This document shows positions 42,100-55,700 of a DNA stretch of 64,000 nt, in pieces; position 1 is the stretch's first letter; the number at the start of each line of letters is the position of its first letter. The notes under the pieces were generated by a model that saw nothing but the letters and a program-made list of their open reading frames with translations, did not search any database and was not told the DNA's origin. The stretch covers positions 53,663,441 to 53,727,440 of the forward strand of contig OZ024854.1 in the NCBI GenBank assembly GCA_964017155.1, given 5' to 3'. Both the position numbers and the translations under genes were made by a program. The stretch is from Oasisia sp. SBJ-2009 (lineage: Eukaryota; Annelida; Polychaeta; Sabellida; Siboglinidae).

Positions 42100-43453
42100 C
42101 TGATGAACATTCTCAACTTATGTCATGTATTTCATGAGTTCACATTAAAACAATTTAACTTATTTATGCAGATGTTTAGCATAGGTCTTATACAACATGG
42201 CCTAGTTGACCTCCCTCTCAGTACCCAACCACATGCGCGCACACCCTATCAGAGAACATTTAGCTGCTGGGTGCACAGGGCAGCCCTTATAGTTATATAG
42301 TGTACGTGCATGATAGTTCTAGCTAGTTGGTAGTCTGTTGTTATAGGAAACTATCCTGAATATGTTTTTACCATGTACATGTAAAAGGGGCAGCTTTTAC
42401 CAGTCCGAGCTCTAAAACTACTCGTCCCTGCCTTATTTCACACCATGCTTATAACTAATGGTTCAACGCTCCAGGATATAAGCCTATGAGCACTCCTTCT
42501 TTATAGCCACAACAGAACCTTGGAACAAACTAACAGCCAAAACAATAAATGCTCCATCCAAAGATGCTATGGCAGTGTTTAAAATATTGTGACCACTCAA
42601 TTTAACATGCTTTATAAACATTTCAACACCATTATTAATCAGCACTGCTCACACTTGAACATGTGCAGTTTTGTGCACCACATCCACATATTTGACGGTA
42701 GTGGATTACTGGAAAACTATCTACATTTTGTAGAAGATGGCACAAGTTTCAAGTAGAATCCGAGTCCACCTCGATTTTGCCATTGTAACCAAATTCCACA
42801 TAATTTCAGGCACATTATTTTTGGAAATATGTCTCAGATATGGAATGATGTAAACAATTTGGATCCAATAATTCACTATTTATTCAGGCAAACATATGCT
42901 GGTTATAATGACATCAATTGACAAAGTCAAGTTGAATCCAGTATTTCAGTTTGTAGAAAGGAAATCCGTACATAGTACACCAGCAAATTTCTGGATATCA
43001 CCATGGGATGGACCCTCTAGAACTGCCCTAGCCTAGGGCCAGGCTCACAGTCAACCTCAAATGTTAGGCAAGATTAGACTATTCTTGTATTATCGCTCAC
43101 AGTGAGTCGCACGGATTGCACGCCAAGATGTGTTCTCTGTGAAACGGTATTTAGGTTCATCAGTCATTAAACCTCTTTGTGTGTGCATCTCTTCGTCCGT
43201 CCACCAAATGTAGACAGTCCGGCGATACAGACAGGCACTCAAGTAAGCCACTGCCACGTGAGTCATGCCGATCAGAAACGGAATTAACTTGAGGTAATGT
43301 CTGATGCAACATATTTGCAATAGTTTGTATATTGCAATGCATCAGATTTGTTTGCAGATTGTAAAGTTTATCTTAATGTAGCGCTAGAAACTACGTCTTC
43401 CTAGACACAGCCCTGAAAGAAGAACCAAAGAAGAAAGGGCCTACTTACTTACC
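42100..43453. other. Putative LARS1 5'-UTR intron
   Basis: Holds the LINE remnant at 42420-42596 and otherwise no supported feature. Confidence 0.4.
42420..42596 (+). pseudogene. LINE reverse transcriptase C-terminal remnant
   Basis: The plus-strand frame reads YEHSFFIATTEPWNKL and then INAPSKDAMAVFK, matching the conserved HSFFP-T...WN-LP...A-S-D-FK end of Jockey/CR1-type LINE polymerases. Broken by stops. In the LARS1 5'-UTR intron. Confidence 0.5.
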
Positions 43454-43500
43454 CCACGTGGCTCGAGAAAGTAATGGGTCACCACGGCAGCGCCATCTAC
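43454..43500 (-). other. LARS1: Candidate non-coding first exon of LARS1
   Basis: The minus strand shows a strong donor (GTAAGTAAG, GT at 43452-43451) after a CG-richer stretch containing CACGTG. It would splice over about 1.4 kb to the acceptor at 42032. The upstream limit (transcription start) cannot be seen; 43500 is only where the sequence turns AT-rich. Confidence 0.35.
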
Positions 43501-44251
43501 AATTTATATTTTTTACTTTTATTTTATATAACGTTTTCGCAGTTAGATTGGTAAATAATCGGATATAAGTATCTTAGCTATAAAGTATGGTTGCATCTAT
43601 TTATATACGATTTTTTCCCTTTTTAAAATATTAATTAGCTTAGAATTCAGACATCTGACGAGGTGCAAGCGAACTACAGAATACAAGCCAAAATAAGTGG
43701 CGACATCTTACGTCGACATACAAGCGGAATTTTTGTGTGGCAGAATTGACCATAATTAAGCTGTAGAATCTATCCTATAGGAATTTTACGGAATATTTTC
43801 TAAACAATAGCTATGCTGCAGAATTCTAGCGAATTCCTATAACAATTCAAATACCATTAACCAGATATATTGAATACCTTATTTGTATAGCTAAAAGATT
43901 ATCAATTGTTTGCTTGTTCAGAAATGTGCTTCTGTAGAATGCAATTGCATTGTTTTGCAGTCAAGTCTACACTACTACCTCCTCAAAATCTCATTCTACC
44001 CGTTCCCCAAGCTCCATCATCATTCTTGAAATTACAAGTATATGTAAGCACAAAGCAGATCGTTAACACTAGACTAAAGGGCACGTTACAGGGCAGACAG
44101 AAGTACATTATGGTGGACGGAGAACACCAGTTTGTGATGTCAGAATATGGTACAAAACTTATAAAAAAGGTAAGGAAGATAAATTTCCAGGGCTTCATCA
44201 ACACAACACAACCTATCAACACAAACGAGGTAACATAAAAACATTTCTTAT

Positions 44252-44257
44252 TTTATT
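44252..44257 (-). terminator. SSR4: SSR4 polyadenylation signal candidate
   Basis: AATAAA on the minus strand, about 445 nt after the SSR4 stop and before the putative LARS1 first exon. Confidence 0.45.
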
Positions 44258-44701
44258 CATGTCATAATCACAGAGTGTAATGCACTGTAACAGTGATGAC
44301 GGTCTGTTAAGCGGAAAGATATAACATGTTTCAATCTAGTTTTGCAGACGGCATCACTGAAGATAACACAAGCCTCGTTCATACTACAGTAGTGTAAAAC
44401 GAAATGCTGCCTCGGCTGCCACCTCAATTCAGTCAGTGATGAATACTTTGTGCTAGCTGAAAAAGGTGGTAGCATGCCAACTGTTTACCATAATTACACA
44501 CATGAAAATATCTATATAAGACAAAGTGCTCATACAACCGCCTCTATAACTGACATGAAAATGCTGCACTGTATCTCTAATTAAAGCCACACACAGGCGT
44601 TTGATGTTCGTAAAATTCCTGGTGATTTATCAGACTGCTGGTGTCGCTGGGAATGTGCAGAGGGGGTGACTTCGTGTGACTATTTGGTGGGACAGCTAAG
44701 T

Positions 44702-47700
44702 TCACTTCTGTAGCTTGCAGCGAGTGTTGTAGGCGAGGTACCAGATGAGGAATGCGACAGACACGGCTAGGAACTCTGTCTGCACCCACGGACCAGAGGT
44801 AGCACCCTAAAACAAGACAGTTGACAGTCTCTCAGCAGGAATAAACGTGATACACAATATTAAGAGGATGAACCTATTTGATTAATTTCCCCTCCAACAT
44901 GGAGCAAAGGTGGCCTGAACAAACGTAATCTATGCGACTCTATTTACACGAATAGGTTCCTATACTGTAGTGTTGCAGAAACAATTTGGGACGGTTGGCT
45001 GTACTGGAGATGCGATCATAAAGTGACGTTCAGTCATGTATTTTTCACCAAAGTTGTTGGATGTTGGTAATGCTTAAAGACACCAAATTATGTTCATCAT
45101 GATTCAGGATTAGCCATGCCTACACATTTTATTACTAAAAGAATACTTTAAACTGGGAGCATATACTACCCACTGCAGTATCTTACTTATCCTCCTTATG
45201 CCCCATTTGGAGAAGGATCATATTCAGTTGAATTAAGTTATTTAACACAGGATTCCTTTCAGTATTAACTATTGTCATCAGGTAAATAATTATGCATAGG
45301 TCTGTGAATGGTGATTATTATCAGCACCATGCCTTGGACTACTATTATGTTACTATGTTACCAATAAAGTGCTTACAAAAGAGAACCGCGAAAGAGAAAC
45401 TCACCTGATGGGTTACATCAATTGTAAAGAGACTCTTGATGTTACTTGCATCATCTTCAGTGCTGCGTTGAGCCTGGACAGAAAAACACATGTAGCATTA
45501 GAAGACAAAACAGAATTAAAATAACATTTAATACGTAGTTAATTCCGAACAGTTATTGCAGTAGCCATTAAAACAGGATGGTCATAAGTGCTATTGGCAT
45601 AGAAAAGCTGACAGTGTATTTAGAATTGAAAAGTTGTACTTCGGGTGCATAGCCTAAAATGGTTATTTCATGGGTAGGGTTCTATAGCTACTTCATGGGT
45701 GAATATTTAACTTTTTAGAATAATACAAATTACAATACCATGCACTACATATTACACTGGATGTTCACATTTTAAATGATGAAATAAAAAGGATAATGAG
45801 GTCACACACAAGACCTCCTACCACTATCTAGAACAGGTACTTTCTGCGAGAGAAACCTACCACTACATCTAACACGTCCCAAACCGAACCTTACCTTCCT
45901 CAGATTGGTGTATCCCTCCTCATCAAAGAATTGTACAGCATACTTTCCTGATGGCAACTTCTTGTGTGCCTCACTCCAGCTCACCTACAGACAATCATCA
46001 AAATGATACATTCATTAAATATAAAACCAAAAGGTGACCTAAATCGTTGCCGGCTAACTTGACTAACAAGTCTTGGTTTCATATATGCAAGGGGTTTACT
46101 GATTTTTGTGTGTGTACGCAACATTTGCAAGTGACTTTGACACACAAAACGGTAAAATGTAAACTAAAAATGTAAACTCAGTGATGAATGTACTATGACC
46201 TGGAAGTTGTCTAAACATTCAACAACAGAATAAAAGTATGCCACATCACAATATAATAAGGTTAATTCAAAGACCAAGGAATCAATTAACTACTTGCAGC
46301 AAACACTTTTTACTTCCAGTACACAGTCACTTCCATATAAACAGTATAATTAAGAATTATTGTTCTACACTTGTCGGTGTTAACACACTGGGAGATAGCT
46401 ACCTGGTACCGGTTTGTCTCTTGCACACGGCTCACAGGGAAAGTCTTGCCATTGAAGTCAGCATACAAGTTCAGATCCTGGGAGAAAAGATTGCTGTCAG
46501 TATGATTCTTCACATGTCATTAGATTACGAGTTAGCAAAGTCAACCAATATTTTTTCAACAATAAAAAGCAAAGCATATTTGCCAAAAAATTCACCATTC
46601 TTTGATAATTGTTTATTATATTTTTAAACAGGTTCCCCAGAGCTGATAAAAATATTATTTTATAGCAGTATGAAAACAACCAAAATTAAAACAGTATGTG
46701 TGATGCAACATGCATTCATCATCACTGTGGATGACCTGAAAGTGCAGGTTCAACTCCTCACTGACCATTGTATACATAGCCTGATACAATACCATTGAAA
46801 AATTTACTAATCTCCTTTTCAACATTAAAATATTATAAAAAAAAGTATTAGTGACTCACATTCCTAAATCCTTGTTTAAGAAGTGTTACTGGCCATGGAT
46901 AATTAAACTGTACAATCGATCCCCCATTTTTTAATACTAAAATACAAGTTATCAGATACAGAAGATATTCTAATGATAGCCCACCTTGAGGTGATTTTTA
47001 CAAGTAAGAGAAAATTCAATGATGACAGCAGTCTCTGAAGTGAGGCTGGCTTCAGACGTTGAGTAAACCTGTGGTGTCACTACTGGGGACAAGCAGGTGT
47101 CACCTGTAACAAAAAAGAATGTCTCAATACATTATTTTGACTCTTTTTGAGATGCAAATAACGGTCCGATTTGTGCCAATCGTGAGTGCATGTGTTACTG
47201 CGCCGTGCACATGGAATGAATGATAAACGGTTCCCATCCACCGTTTGTGTATGCCGACTGCACTGTCTTTTCGACCTCAAAAGTCTACTAAGTCTAAGAC
47301 GTGATGTTTACAAAACGTATGTTTGCGTGAGATGGTGTTAAATTAACAAAATCAAGTATCAAATGTTGGCAAGGATAGTTATAACAACAGGTTATAATGG
47401 CAAAATTGAGGTGGGTACAAATTCTACACAAGTCTAGTGCTGCCACCTCCCCGGGCCCTGGCAGTAAGGTTCAACCTGTAGTGTAGAACTTGGCCAGTAT
47501 ATCGTAAAATAATGCAGTGCCGTGAAAGAATACGATTTCGTGAATTATCTAGTAGAAGTAACCTTATTTAAGTATAGTTAATATGCGCCGACAATACTGA
47601 CTTAAATAAGTTCACTATTTTTGTAGTAACGATTATTAACATCTGCCACGTGTACGACACAACAACAAACGATACTAGTCGATACGTGTTGCTCTCTCCC

Positions 47701-47871
47701 ATCGCAAACGCCCAATCGACACATTTGTAAGCAGTTCATCGCCAGGTAAATTTAACGAACAATCTGCTATATCAGGTGTTGCTGGAGTAGAAATGTAGAA
47801 AAAATACCTGTGCAAAAAACTGGAAATGTGATTAACACCGCCGCAAAAGAGATAAAAACTATCAATTCCAT
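44702..47871 (-). CDS. SSR4: Translocon-associated protein subunit delta (TRAP-delta), complete
   Basis: SSR4 is a single-pass ER membrane protein of the TRAP complex beside the Sec61 translocon. Exons in transcript order are 47808-47871, 46985-47103, 46403-46477, 45895-45984, 45405-45473 and 44702-44806. They total 522 nt, 173 aa plus stop, equal to the human length from memory, with all phases matching. Residues 1-21 form a hydrophobic signal peptide (MELIVFISFAAVLITFPVFC). Cys25 and Cys56 (in LTCKN) match the conserved lumenal pair. Further family landmarks are NLYADFNGKTFPV, the SGKYAVQFFDEEGY segment, LFTIDV and SGPWVQTE. A transmembrane helix covers about 150-167, followed by a short basic tail. 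The introns (roughly 300-700 bp) show nothing else recognisable. Confidence 0.96.
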
Positions 47872-47959
47872 TTCTGTGATTTGGTCGTTACCGGAAAGAA
47901 AGATTACTTTTTCTACCTCCACAGGAGTCGTTAGTTCTATGCGCTGCCACATAACACTA

Positions 47960-48499
47960 GTTTACGGAACTATTACGGACTATAATTATCCAAGTACAAA
48001 CCAAGTAAACGCCTGTTGTAAATATTAAATAAAAGTACTTTCAATCTAACTCAATCTAATCGACAACAATCTAACCCTAAGTCTAATACTAACCCTAAAA
48101 CAACTGAACACTAAACCTAAATATGTCTGTACATAGGAACAGCCATAAAAGGATATTTAGACGTGGAGGGGTACCAAATAGCCACATCGCCGTAATGTTT
48201 CAAGTAAAACATAAAGCAAGACCTCAACGACTAATCGATATGTGATCGGAAATTAGGGTATCTGATTATTGTAAGACAATACTCATTGGCATTTCTCCAC
48301 TCTAGCGAACATAAAATAAAGGTTTTGTGAAGTTGACTACACAAATGACCCTGGTTCAAGATGTCAGAAATGAATTTGCCGTTAATATTATTCGAGCAAA
48401 CCGTTCAATGTGTTACATTTTAAAGAAGTTTGCATGCAATTTCAGATCCAATTCCTTTTAATATCTGTACCATAGAGGAAAGAAGAATAGAGGCGGCAC
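47960..48499. other. Sequence upstream of SSR4
   Basis: The probable promoter side of SSR4 and the flank of the LINE pair. CTAACCC-like words near 48060-48115 are too degenerate to call telomeric. No gene seen. Confidence 0.4.
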
Positions 48500-49020
48500 T
48501 CCTATTAATCTTCTTCTTCTCGTTGTAGCTCAGCACTCTGTAATAGCCACGCATGTACGTGGCTAGAGTATTGTCGAGCTTGGTCGGTCGCAAGTAGTGG
48601 GTGGAGTTGCGCGGGGAGGGATACTAAGACATAAATATGTACTTATGTAGGCGTTAACTGCAAAAGCCTTCTAAATGAATCTAGTGATTGTTTGCTAACT
48701 AATTGTTGTGTGCATTTGTGCCATGATTTGATGGTGCTTGGAAAGAAGGAGTGTTTGTAGGCTTCGATGCGGGTGAATGGTTGTAACTGTAAGTAGCGGT
48801 GTGCGTTGCCTCTGGTGCGTGTTTGAGCGGCTGTGAGTGCGGATGTTGTCACGTCTACTAAGTTGTTTGTAATGCGATACAACATTACTGCGTGACATTC
48901 GAAACGCAGCGGCGCCTTGCGGGCACATAGTTCGCAAAATGGATAAAGCAGAAATGTCTGTGCGACAGTAATTTGAAAGAACATTTTGGTATTTGCAACA
49001 GTGCATAAAATAACTATTTT
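48500..49020 (-). mobile_element. 5'-truncated LINE, 3' end with RT C-terminus
   Basis: Minus-strand ORF 48643-48930 contains MLYRITNNLVDV, TRGNAHRYLQ and YKHSFFPSTIKSWH followed by SFRRLL, the diagnostic C-terminus of Jockey/CR1-like non-LTR elements. A 3' UTR follows to about 48.5 kb. Confidence 0.75.
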
Positions 49021-49028
49021 TGTTGTGA

Positions 49029-49650
49029 ACATAAGATAAAGATAAGATAAATTTATTACGTAGCAACTTTACAGCTGAATTGTACATGTACATTCATACT
49101 AAAATCAACAATTTCATACAATATCATATTAATGTACAATGTTAATTAGCATATCTTGTTAAAAATTAAAATCATCATTGTAAACCTACGTAATAAATTA
49201 AAGACATATACATAAAAATATATTTTCCATTAACATTGTTATAAAATAAATAAATTAATTAATTACTTAAATCAAATCATAATACATGTCCATTACTAGC
49301 CAATCTGAAAAAAGCTCTAAACACTACAGAATTAAGGAATTTTTGTAGCGATTAGTTTTTGCCCTTGGGATAGGTAACTTGTTACACAACCTCAAGGCAT
49401 ATGGCACACTTCGGCCATTTGGTAATAACGCATTCAGTTTGTGATCACTACTCTTCATTTTAGCGAAATACACTCTGCACAATTCATTGCGTCTACGGTG
49501 CAACGTCAGCAGCGTTACAATCTGCAGAATATTTTCGTACGGATAACCTGGAAATATAGTTTTTACATACTTTTTTTTAATTATTTCTATGTTATCCGAC
49601 AAATATTTAGGTAAGATCGTAGGCCATACAGGGCACGCAAATTATGTAGT
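49029..49650 (-). mobile_element. Second 5'-truncated LINE with ATCTT-rich tail
   Basis: ORF 49324-49602 contains LTLHRRRNELCRVYFAKM, resembling the C-terminal TL--RR--LC--FA block of a different LINE clade. The 3' UTR ends in a TTATCTTATCTTTATCTTAT tail at 49029-49048, abutting the first LINE. Confidence 0.65.
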
Positions 49651-49792
49651 TTGATAAGATTAAATAACATTTATTGGTTATGACCAGTATTGATCACCAG
49701 CATGACCACCTGTTGTATAAAATAGTATACCTTGTAACGTTGATTCAGTACAGATACATGTACGTACATGCAGTATTTGATGTAAATTGCAT

Positions 49793-52700
49793 TGTATTTT
49801 GGATCTCGCGGATTTCATTGTTATATGACGTGCTGCCCTCTACCGAATCAATTAAGGCTTCAAAACAGCTGTTTTGCTTGAATTCTCTGAATTAATTAGG
49901 CCGCAAAGCTATGCGACTCAAACCTTTAGTAAAATCTTAATGACTAATCGCTATTTGACTCGAAAATAAAGGCATCTGAGCTCAAACATGACTACCCGAT
50001 TATTATAAAACAATGTTCAGTGTCATTTTCCTCCACTGTAGCGAAAAATAACAAGGCATTTGTCAAGATGACTGTAAATATATCCCCGTATTAATTATGA
50101 CGTCGGAAATGAGTGTATGAATATTGAAGCAAATCGTTGAATCAGTTACATTTTAAGGAACTTTGCGTGCGATTTCAGATCCATTTCTTTTTAATAACAG
50201 TACCTGAATATTTGAGAAAGGTGATGAGCTGAAAAGCATAACTGATAGATCGTAAATGTGATCGTATACCAAGAGGGGACATGGTTTGCAAATTTCTCAC
50301 TGCTCTGCCCGGTATCAAACTAATTTTGATTAGCAGACTGAAATTAATTTAGTTTTGCAGCCTAATGATATTTGCGTATTCTTTAAGCGTTATAATCCGT
50401 ACCGAAATACGCGCTTTCGGTTCTTCCAATTAATGTTATTATTCCATTCATTGTTGAATTTAACAAGTCAAATAACTACATTTTCTGGATGTTTTATTAA
50501 TATGTATTTTGGATCTGGCGGATTTAATTGTTATATGACGTCACAGTCAGAAAACGCGGCGATAGCGTCACTGGGCGGAACGTCGTACGTTCTGTCTCCC
50601 GGTTACAGCCAAATACCGAGTGCTCGGCAGTGCGTGCTGCCTTCTATCGAATCAATTAAGGCTTCAAAACAGTTGTTTTGCTTGAATTCTCTGAATTAAT
50701 TTGCCGCAAAGCTATGCGACTCAAACCTTTAGTAAAATCTTAATGACTAATCGCTATTTAACCCGAAAATAATGGCATCTGAGCTCAAACATGACAACCC
50801 GATTATCATTAAACAGTGTTCAGGGGCATTTTCTTCCACTGTAGCCAAAAATATCAAGGCATTTGTCAAGATGACTGTAAATATATCCCCGTATTAAGAC
50901 GTCGGAAATGAGTGTATGAATATTGAAGCAAATCGTTGAATAAGTTACATTTTAAGGAACTTTGCGTGCGATTTCAGATCCATTTCTTTTTAATAACAGT
51001 ACCTGCATTGTTGAGAAAGGTGATGAGCTGCAAAGCATAACTGATAGATGGTAAATGTGATCGTATACCAAGAAGGGACATGGTTTGCAAATTTCTCACT
51101 GCTCTGCCCGGTATCAAACTAATTTTGATTAGCAGACAAAAAATAATTTAGTTTTGCAGCCTAATGATATATGTGTATTCTTTAAGCGCTATAATCCGTA
51201 CCGAAATACGCGCTTTCGGTACTTCCAATTAATGTTATTATTCCTTTCTTTGTTGAATTTAACAAGTCAAACAACTACATTTTCTGGATGTTTTATTAAT
51301 ATGTATTTTGGATCTGGCGGATTTGATTGTTATATGACGTCACAGTCAGAAAACGCGGCGATAACGTCACTGGGCGGAACGTCGTAAGTTCTATCTCCCG
51401 GTTACAGCCACCTACCGAGTGCTCGACAGTGCGTGCTGCCCTCTATCGAATCAATTAAGGCTTCAAAACAGCTGTTTTGCTTGAATTCTCTGAATTAATT
51501 TGCCGCAAAGCTATGCGACTCAAACCTTGAGTAAAATCTTAATGACTAATCGCTATTTGACCCGAAAATAATGGCATCTGAGCTCAAACATGACTACCCG
51601 ATTATCATTAAACAGTGTTCAGTGGCATTTTCTTCCACTGTAGCCAAAATATCAACGCATTTCTCAAGATGACTGTAAATATACCCCGTATTAAGACGTC
51701 GGAAATGAGTGTATGAATATTGAAGCAAATCGTTGAATAAGTTACATTTTAAGGAACTTTGCGTGCGATTTCAGATCCATTTCTTTTTAATAACAGTACC
51801 TGCATATTTGAGAAAGGTGATGAGCTGAAAAGCATAACTGATAGATGGTAAATGTGATCGTATGCCAAGAAGGGACATGGTTTGCAAATTTCTCACTGCT
51901 CTCCCCGGTATCAATCTAATTTTGATTAGCAGACTATAATTAATTTAGTTTTGCAGCCTAATGATATTTGTGTATTCTTTAAGCGCTATAACCTGTACCG
52001 AAATACGCGCTTTCGGTTCTTCCAATTAATGTTATTATTCCATTCTTTGTTGAATTTAACAAGTAAAACAACTACATTTTCTGGATGTTTTATTAATATG
52101 TATTTTGGATCTGGCGGATTTAATTGTTATATGACGTCACAGTCAGAAAACGCGGCGATAGCGTCACTGGGCGGAACGTCGTACGTTCTGTCTCCCGGTT
52201 ACAGCCACCTACCGAGTGCTCGGCAGTGCGTGCTGCCCTCTATCGAATCAATTAAGGCTTCAAAACAGTTGTTTTGCTTGAATTCTCTGAATTAATTTGC
52301 CGCAAAGCTATGCGACTCAAACCTTTAGTAAAATCTTAATGACTAATCGCTATTTAACCCGAAAATGATGGCATCTGAGCTCAAACATGACACTCCGAGT
52401 ATCATTAAACAGTGTTCAGAGGCATTTTCTTCCACTGTAGCCAAAAATATTAACGCATTTGTCAAGATGACTGTAAATATATCCCCGTATTAAGACGTCG
52501 GAAATGAGTGTATGAATATTGAAGCAAATCGTTGAATAAGTTACATTTTAAGGAACTTTGCGTGCGATTTCAGATCCATTTCTTTTTAATAACAGTACCT
52601 GCATATTTGAGAAAGGTGATGAGCTGAAAACATAACTGATAGATGGTAAATGTGATCGTATACCAAGAAGGGACATGGTTTGCAAATTTCTCACTGCTCT

Positions 52701-55700
52701 CCCCGGTATCAATATAATTTTGATTAGCAGACTATAATTAATTTAGTTTTGCAGCCTAATGATATTTGTGTGTTCTTTAAGCGCTATAATCCGTACCGAT
52801 ATACGCGCTTTCGGTTCTTCCAATTAATGTTATTATTCCGTTCTTTGTTGAATTTAACAAGTAAAACAACTACATTTTCTGGATGTTTTATTAATATGTA
52901 TTTTGGATCTGGCGGATTTAATTGCTATATGACGTCACAGTCAGAAAACGCGGCGATAGCGTCACTGGGCGGAACGTCGTACGTTCTGTCTCCCGGTTAC
53001 AGCCAAATACCGAGTGCTCGGCAGTGCGTGCTGCCCTCTATCGAATCAATTAAGGCTTCAAAACAGCTGTTTTGCTTGAATTCTCTGAATTAATTTGCCG
53101 CAAAGCTATGCGACTCAAACCTTGAGTAAAATCTTAATGACTAATCGCTATTTGACCTGAAAATAATGGCATCTGAGCTCAAACATGACTACCCGATTAT
53201 AATAAAACAATGTTCAGTGTCATTTTCCTCCACTGTAGCGAAAAATATCAAGGCATTTGTCAAGATGACTGTAAATATATCCCCGTATTAAGACGTCGTT
53301 AATGAGTGTATGAATATTAAAGCAAATCGTTGAATAAGTTACATTTTAAGGAACTTTAACTGCGATTTCAGATCCATTTCTTTTTAATAACAGTACCTGC
53401 ATTTTGAGAAAGGTGATGAGCTGAAAAGCATAACTGATAGATGGTAAACGTGATCGTATACCAAAAAGGGACATGCTTTGCAAATTTCTCACTGCTCTCC
53501 CCGGTATCAAACTAATTTTGATTAGCAGACTAAAATTAATTTAGTTTTACGGCCTAATGATATTTGTGTATTCTTTAAGCGCTATAACCTGTACCGAAAT
53601 ACGCGCTTTCGGTTCTTCCAATTAATGTTATTATTCCATTCTTTGTTGAATTTAACAAGTAAAACAACTACATTTTCTGGATGTTTTATTAATATGTATT
53701 TTGGATCTGGCGGATTTAATTGTTATATGACGTCACAGTCAGAAAACGCCGCGATAGCGTCACTGGGCGGAACGTTCTGTCTCCCGGTTACAGCCACCTA
53801 CCGAGTGCTCGGCAGTGCGTGCTGCCCTCTATCGAATCAATTAAGGCTTCAAAACAGTTGTTTTGCTTGAATTCTCTGAATTAATTTGCCGCAAAGCTAT
53901 GCGACTCAAACCTTTAGTAAAATCTTAATGACTAATCGCTATTTAACCCGAAAATGATGGCATCTGAGCTCAAACATGACAATCCGAGTATCATTAAACA
54001 GTGTTCAGAGGCATTTTCTTCCACTGTAGCCAAAAATATTAACGCATTTGTCAAGATGACTGTAAATATATCCCCGTATTAAGACGTCGGAAATGAGTGT
54101 ATGAATATTGAAGCAAATCGTTGAATAAGTTACATTTTAAGGAACTTTGCGTGCGATTTCAGATCCATTTCTTTTTAATAACAGTACCTGCATATTTGAG
54201 AAAGGTGATGAGCTGAAAACATAACTGATAGATGGTAAATGTGATCGTATACCAAGAAGGGACATGGTTTGCAAATTTCTCACTGCTCTCCCCGGTATCA
54301 ATATAATTTTGATTAGCAGACTATAATTAATTTAGTTTTGCAGCCTAATGATATTTGTGTGTTCTTTAAGCGCTATAATCCGTACCGATATACGCGCTTT
54401 CGGTTCTTCCAATTAATGTTATTATTCCGTTCTTTGTTGAATTTAACAAGTAAAACAACTACATTTTCTGGATGTTTTATTAATATGTATTTTGGATCTG
54501 GCGGATTTAATTGCTATATGACGTCACAGTCAGAAAACGCGGCGATAGCGTCACTGGGCGGAACGTCGTACGTTCTGTCTCCCGGTTACAGCCAAATACC
54601 GAGTGCTCGGCAGTGCGTGCTGCCCTCTATCGAATCAATTAAGGCTTCAAAACAGCTGTTTTGCTTGAATTCTCTGAATTAATTTGCCGCAAAGCTATGC
54701 GACTCAAACCTTGAGTAAAATCTTAATGACTAATCGCTATTTGACCTGAAAATAATGGCATCTGAGCTCAAACATGACTACCCGATTATAATAAAACAAT
54801 GTTCAGTGTCATTTTCCTCCACTGTAGCGAAAAATATCAAGGCATTTGTCAAGATGACTGTAAATATATCCCCGTATTAAGACGTCGTTAATGAGTGTAT
54901 GAATATTAAAGCAAATCGTTGAATAAGTTACATTTTAAGGAACTTTGAGTGCGATTTCAGATCCATTTCTTTTTAATAACAGTACCTGCATTTTGAGAAA
55001 GGTGATGAGCTGAAAAGCATAACTGATAGATGGTAAACGTGATCGTATACCAAAAAGGGACATGCTTTGCAAATTTCTCACTGCTCTCCCCGGTATCAAA
55101 CTAATTTTGATTAGCAGACTAAAATTAATTTAGTTTTACGGCCTAATGATATTTGTGTATTCTTTAAGCGCTATAACCTGTACCGAAATACGCGCTTTCG
55201 GTTCTTCCAATTAATGTTATTATTCCATTCTTTGTTGAATTTAACAAGTAAAACAACTACATTTTCTGGATGTTTTATTAATATGTATTTTGGATCTGGC
55301 GGATTTAATTGTTATATGACGTCACAGTCAGAAAACGCGGCGATAGCGTCACTGGGCGGAACGTTCTGTCTCCCGGTTACAGCCACCTACCGAGTGCTCG
55401 GCAGTGCGTGCTGCCCTCTATCGAATCAATTAAGGCTTCAAAACAGTTGTTTTGCTTGAATTCTCTGAATTAATTTGCCGCAAAGCTATGCGACTCAAAC
55501 CTTTAGTAAAATCTTAATGACTAATCGCTATTTAACCCGAAAATGATGGCATCTGAGCTCAAACATGACAATCCGAGTATCATTAAACAGTGTTCAGAGG
55601 CATTTTCTTCCACTGTAGCCAAAAATATTAACGCTTTTGTCAAGATGACTGTAAATATATCCCCGTATTAAGACGTCGGAAATGAGTGTATGAATATTGA

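Noticed and set aside
43906..44238. Plus-strand 110-codon ORF between LARS1 and SSR4
   Set aside because: Not recognised, overlaps the expected SSR4 3' end, and has no clear splice or promoter context. It could be an exon of an opposite-strand gene, but I cannot support it.
48060..48115. Telomere-like CTAACCC words
   Set aside because: Too few and irregular; ordinary AC-rich sequence.
50355..50699. Repeated 114-codon ORF in the satellite as a gene family
   Set aside because: It is frameshifted by a 7-bp deletion in most B monomers, has no upstream ATG context and is homologous to no known family; copy identity reflects array homogenisation.
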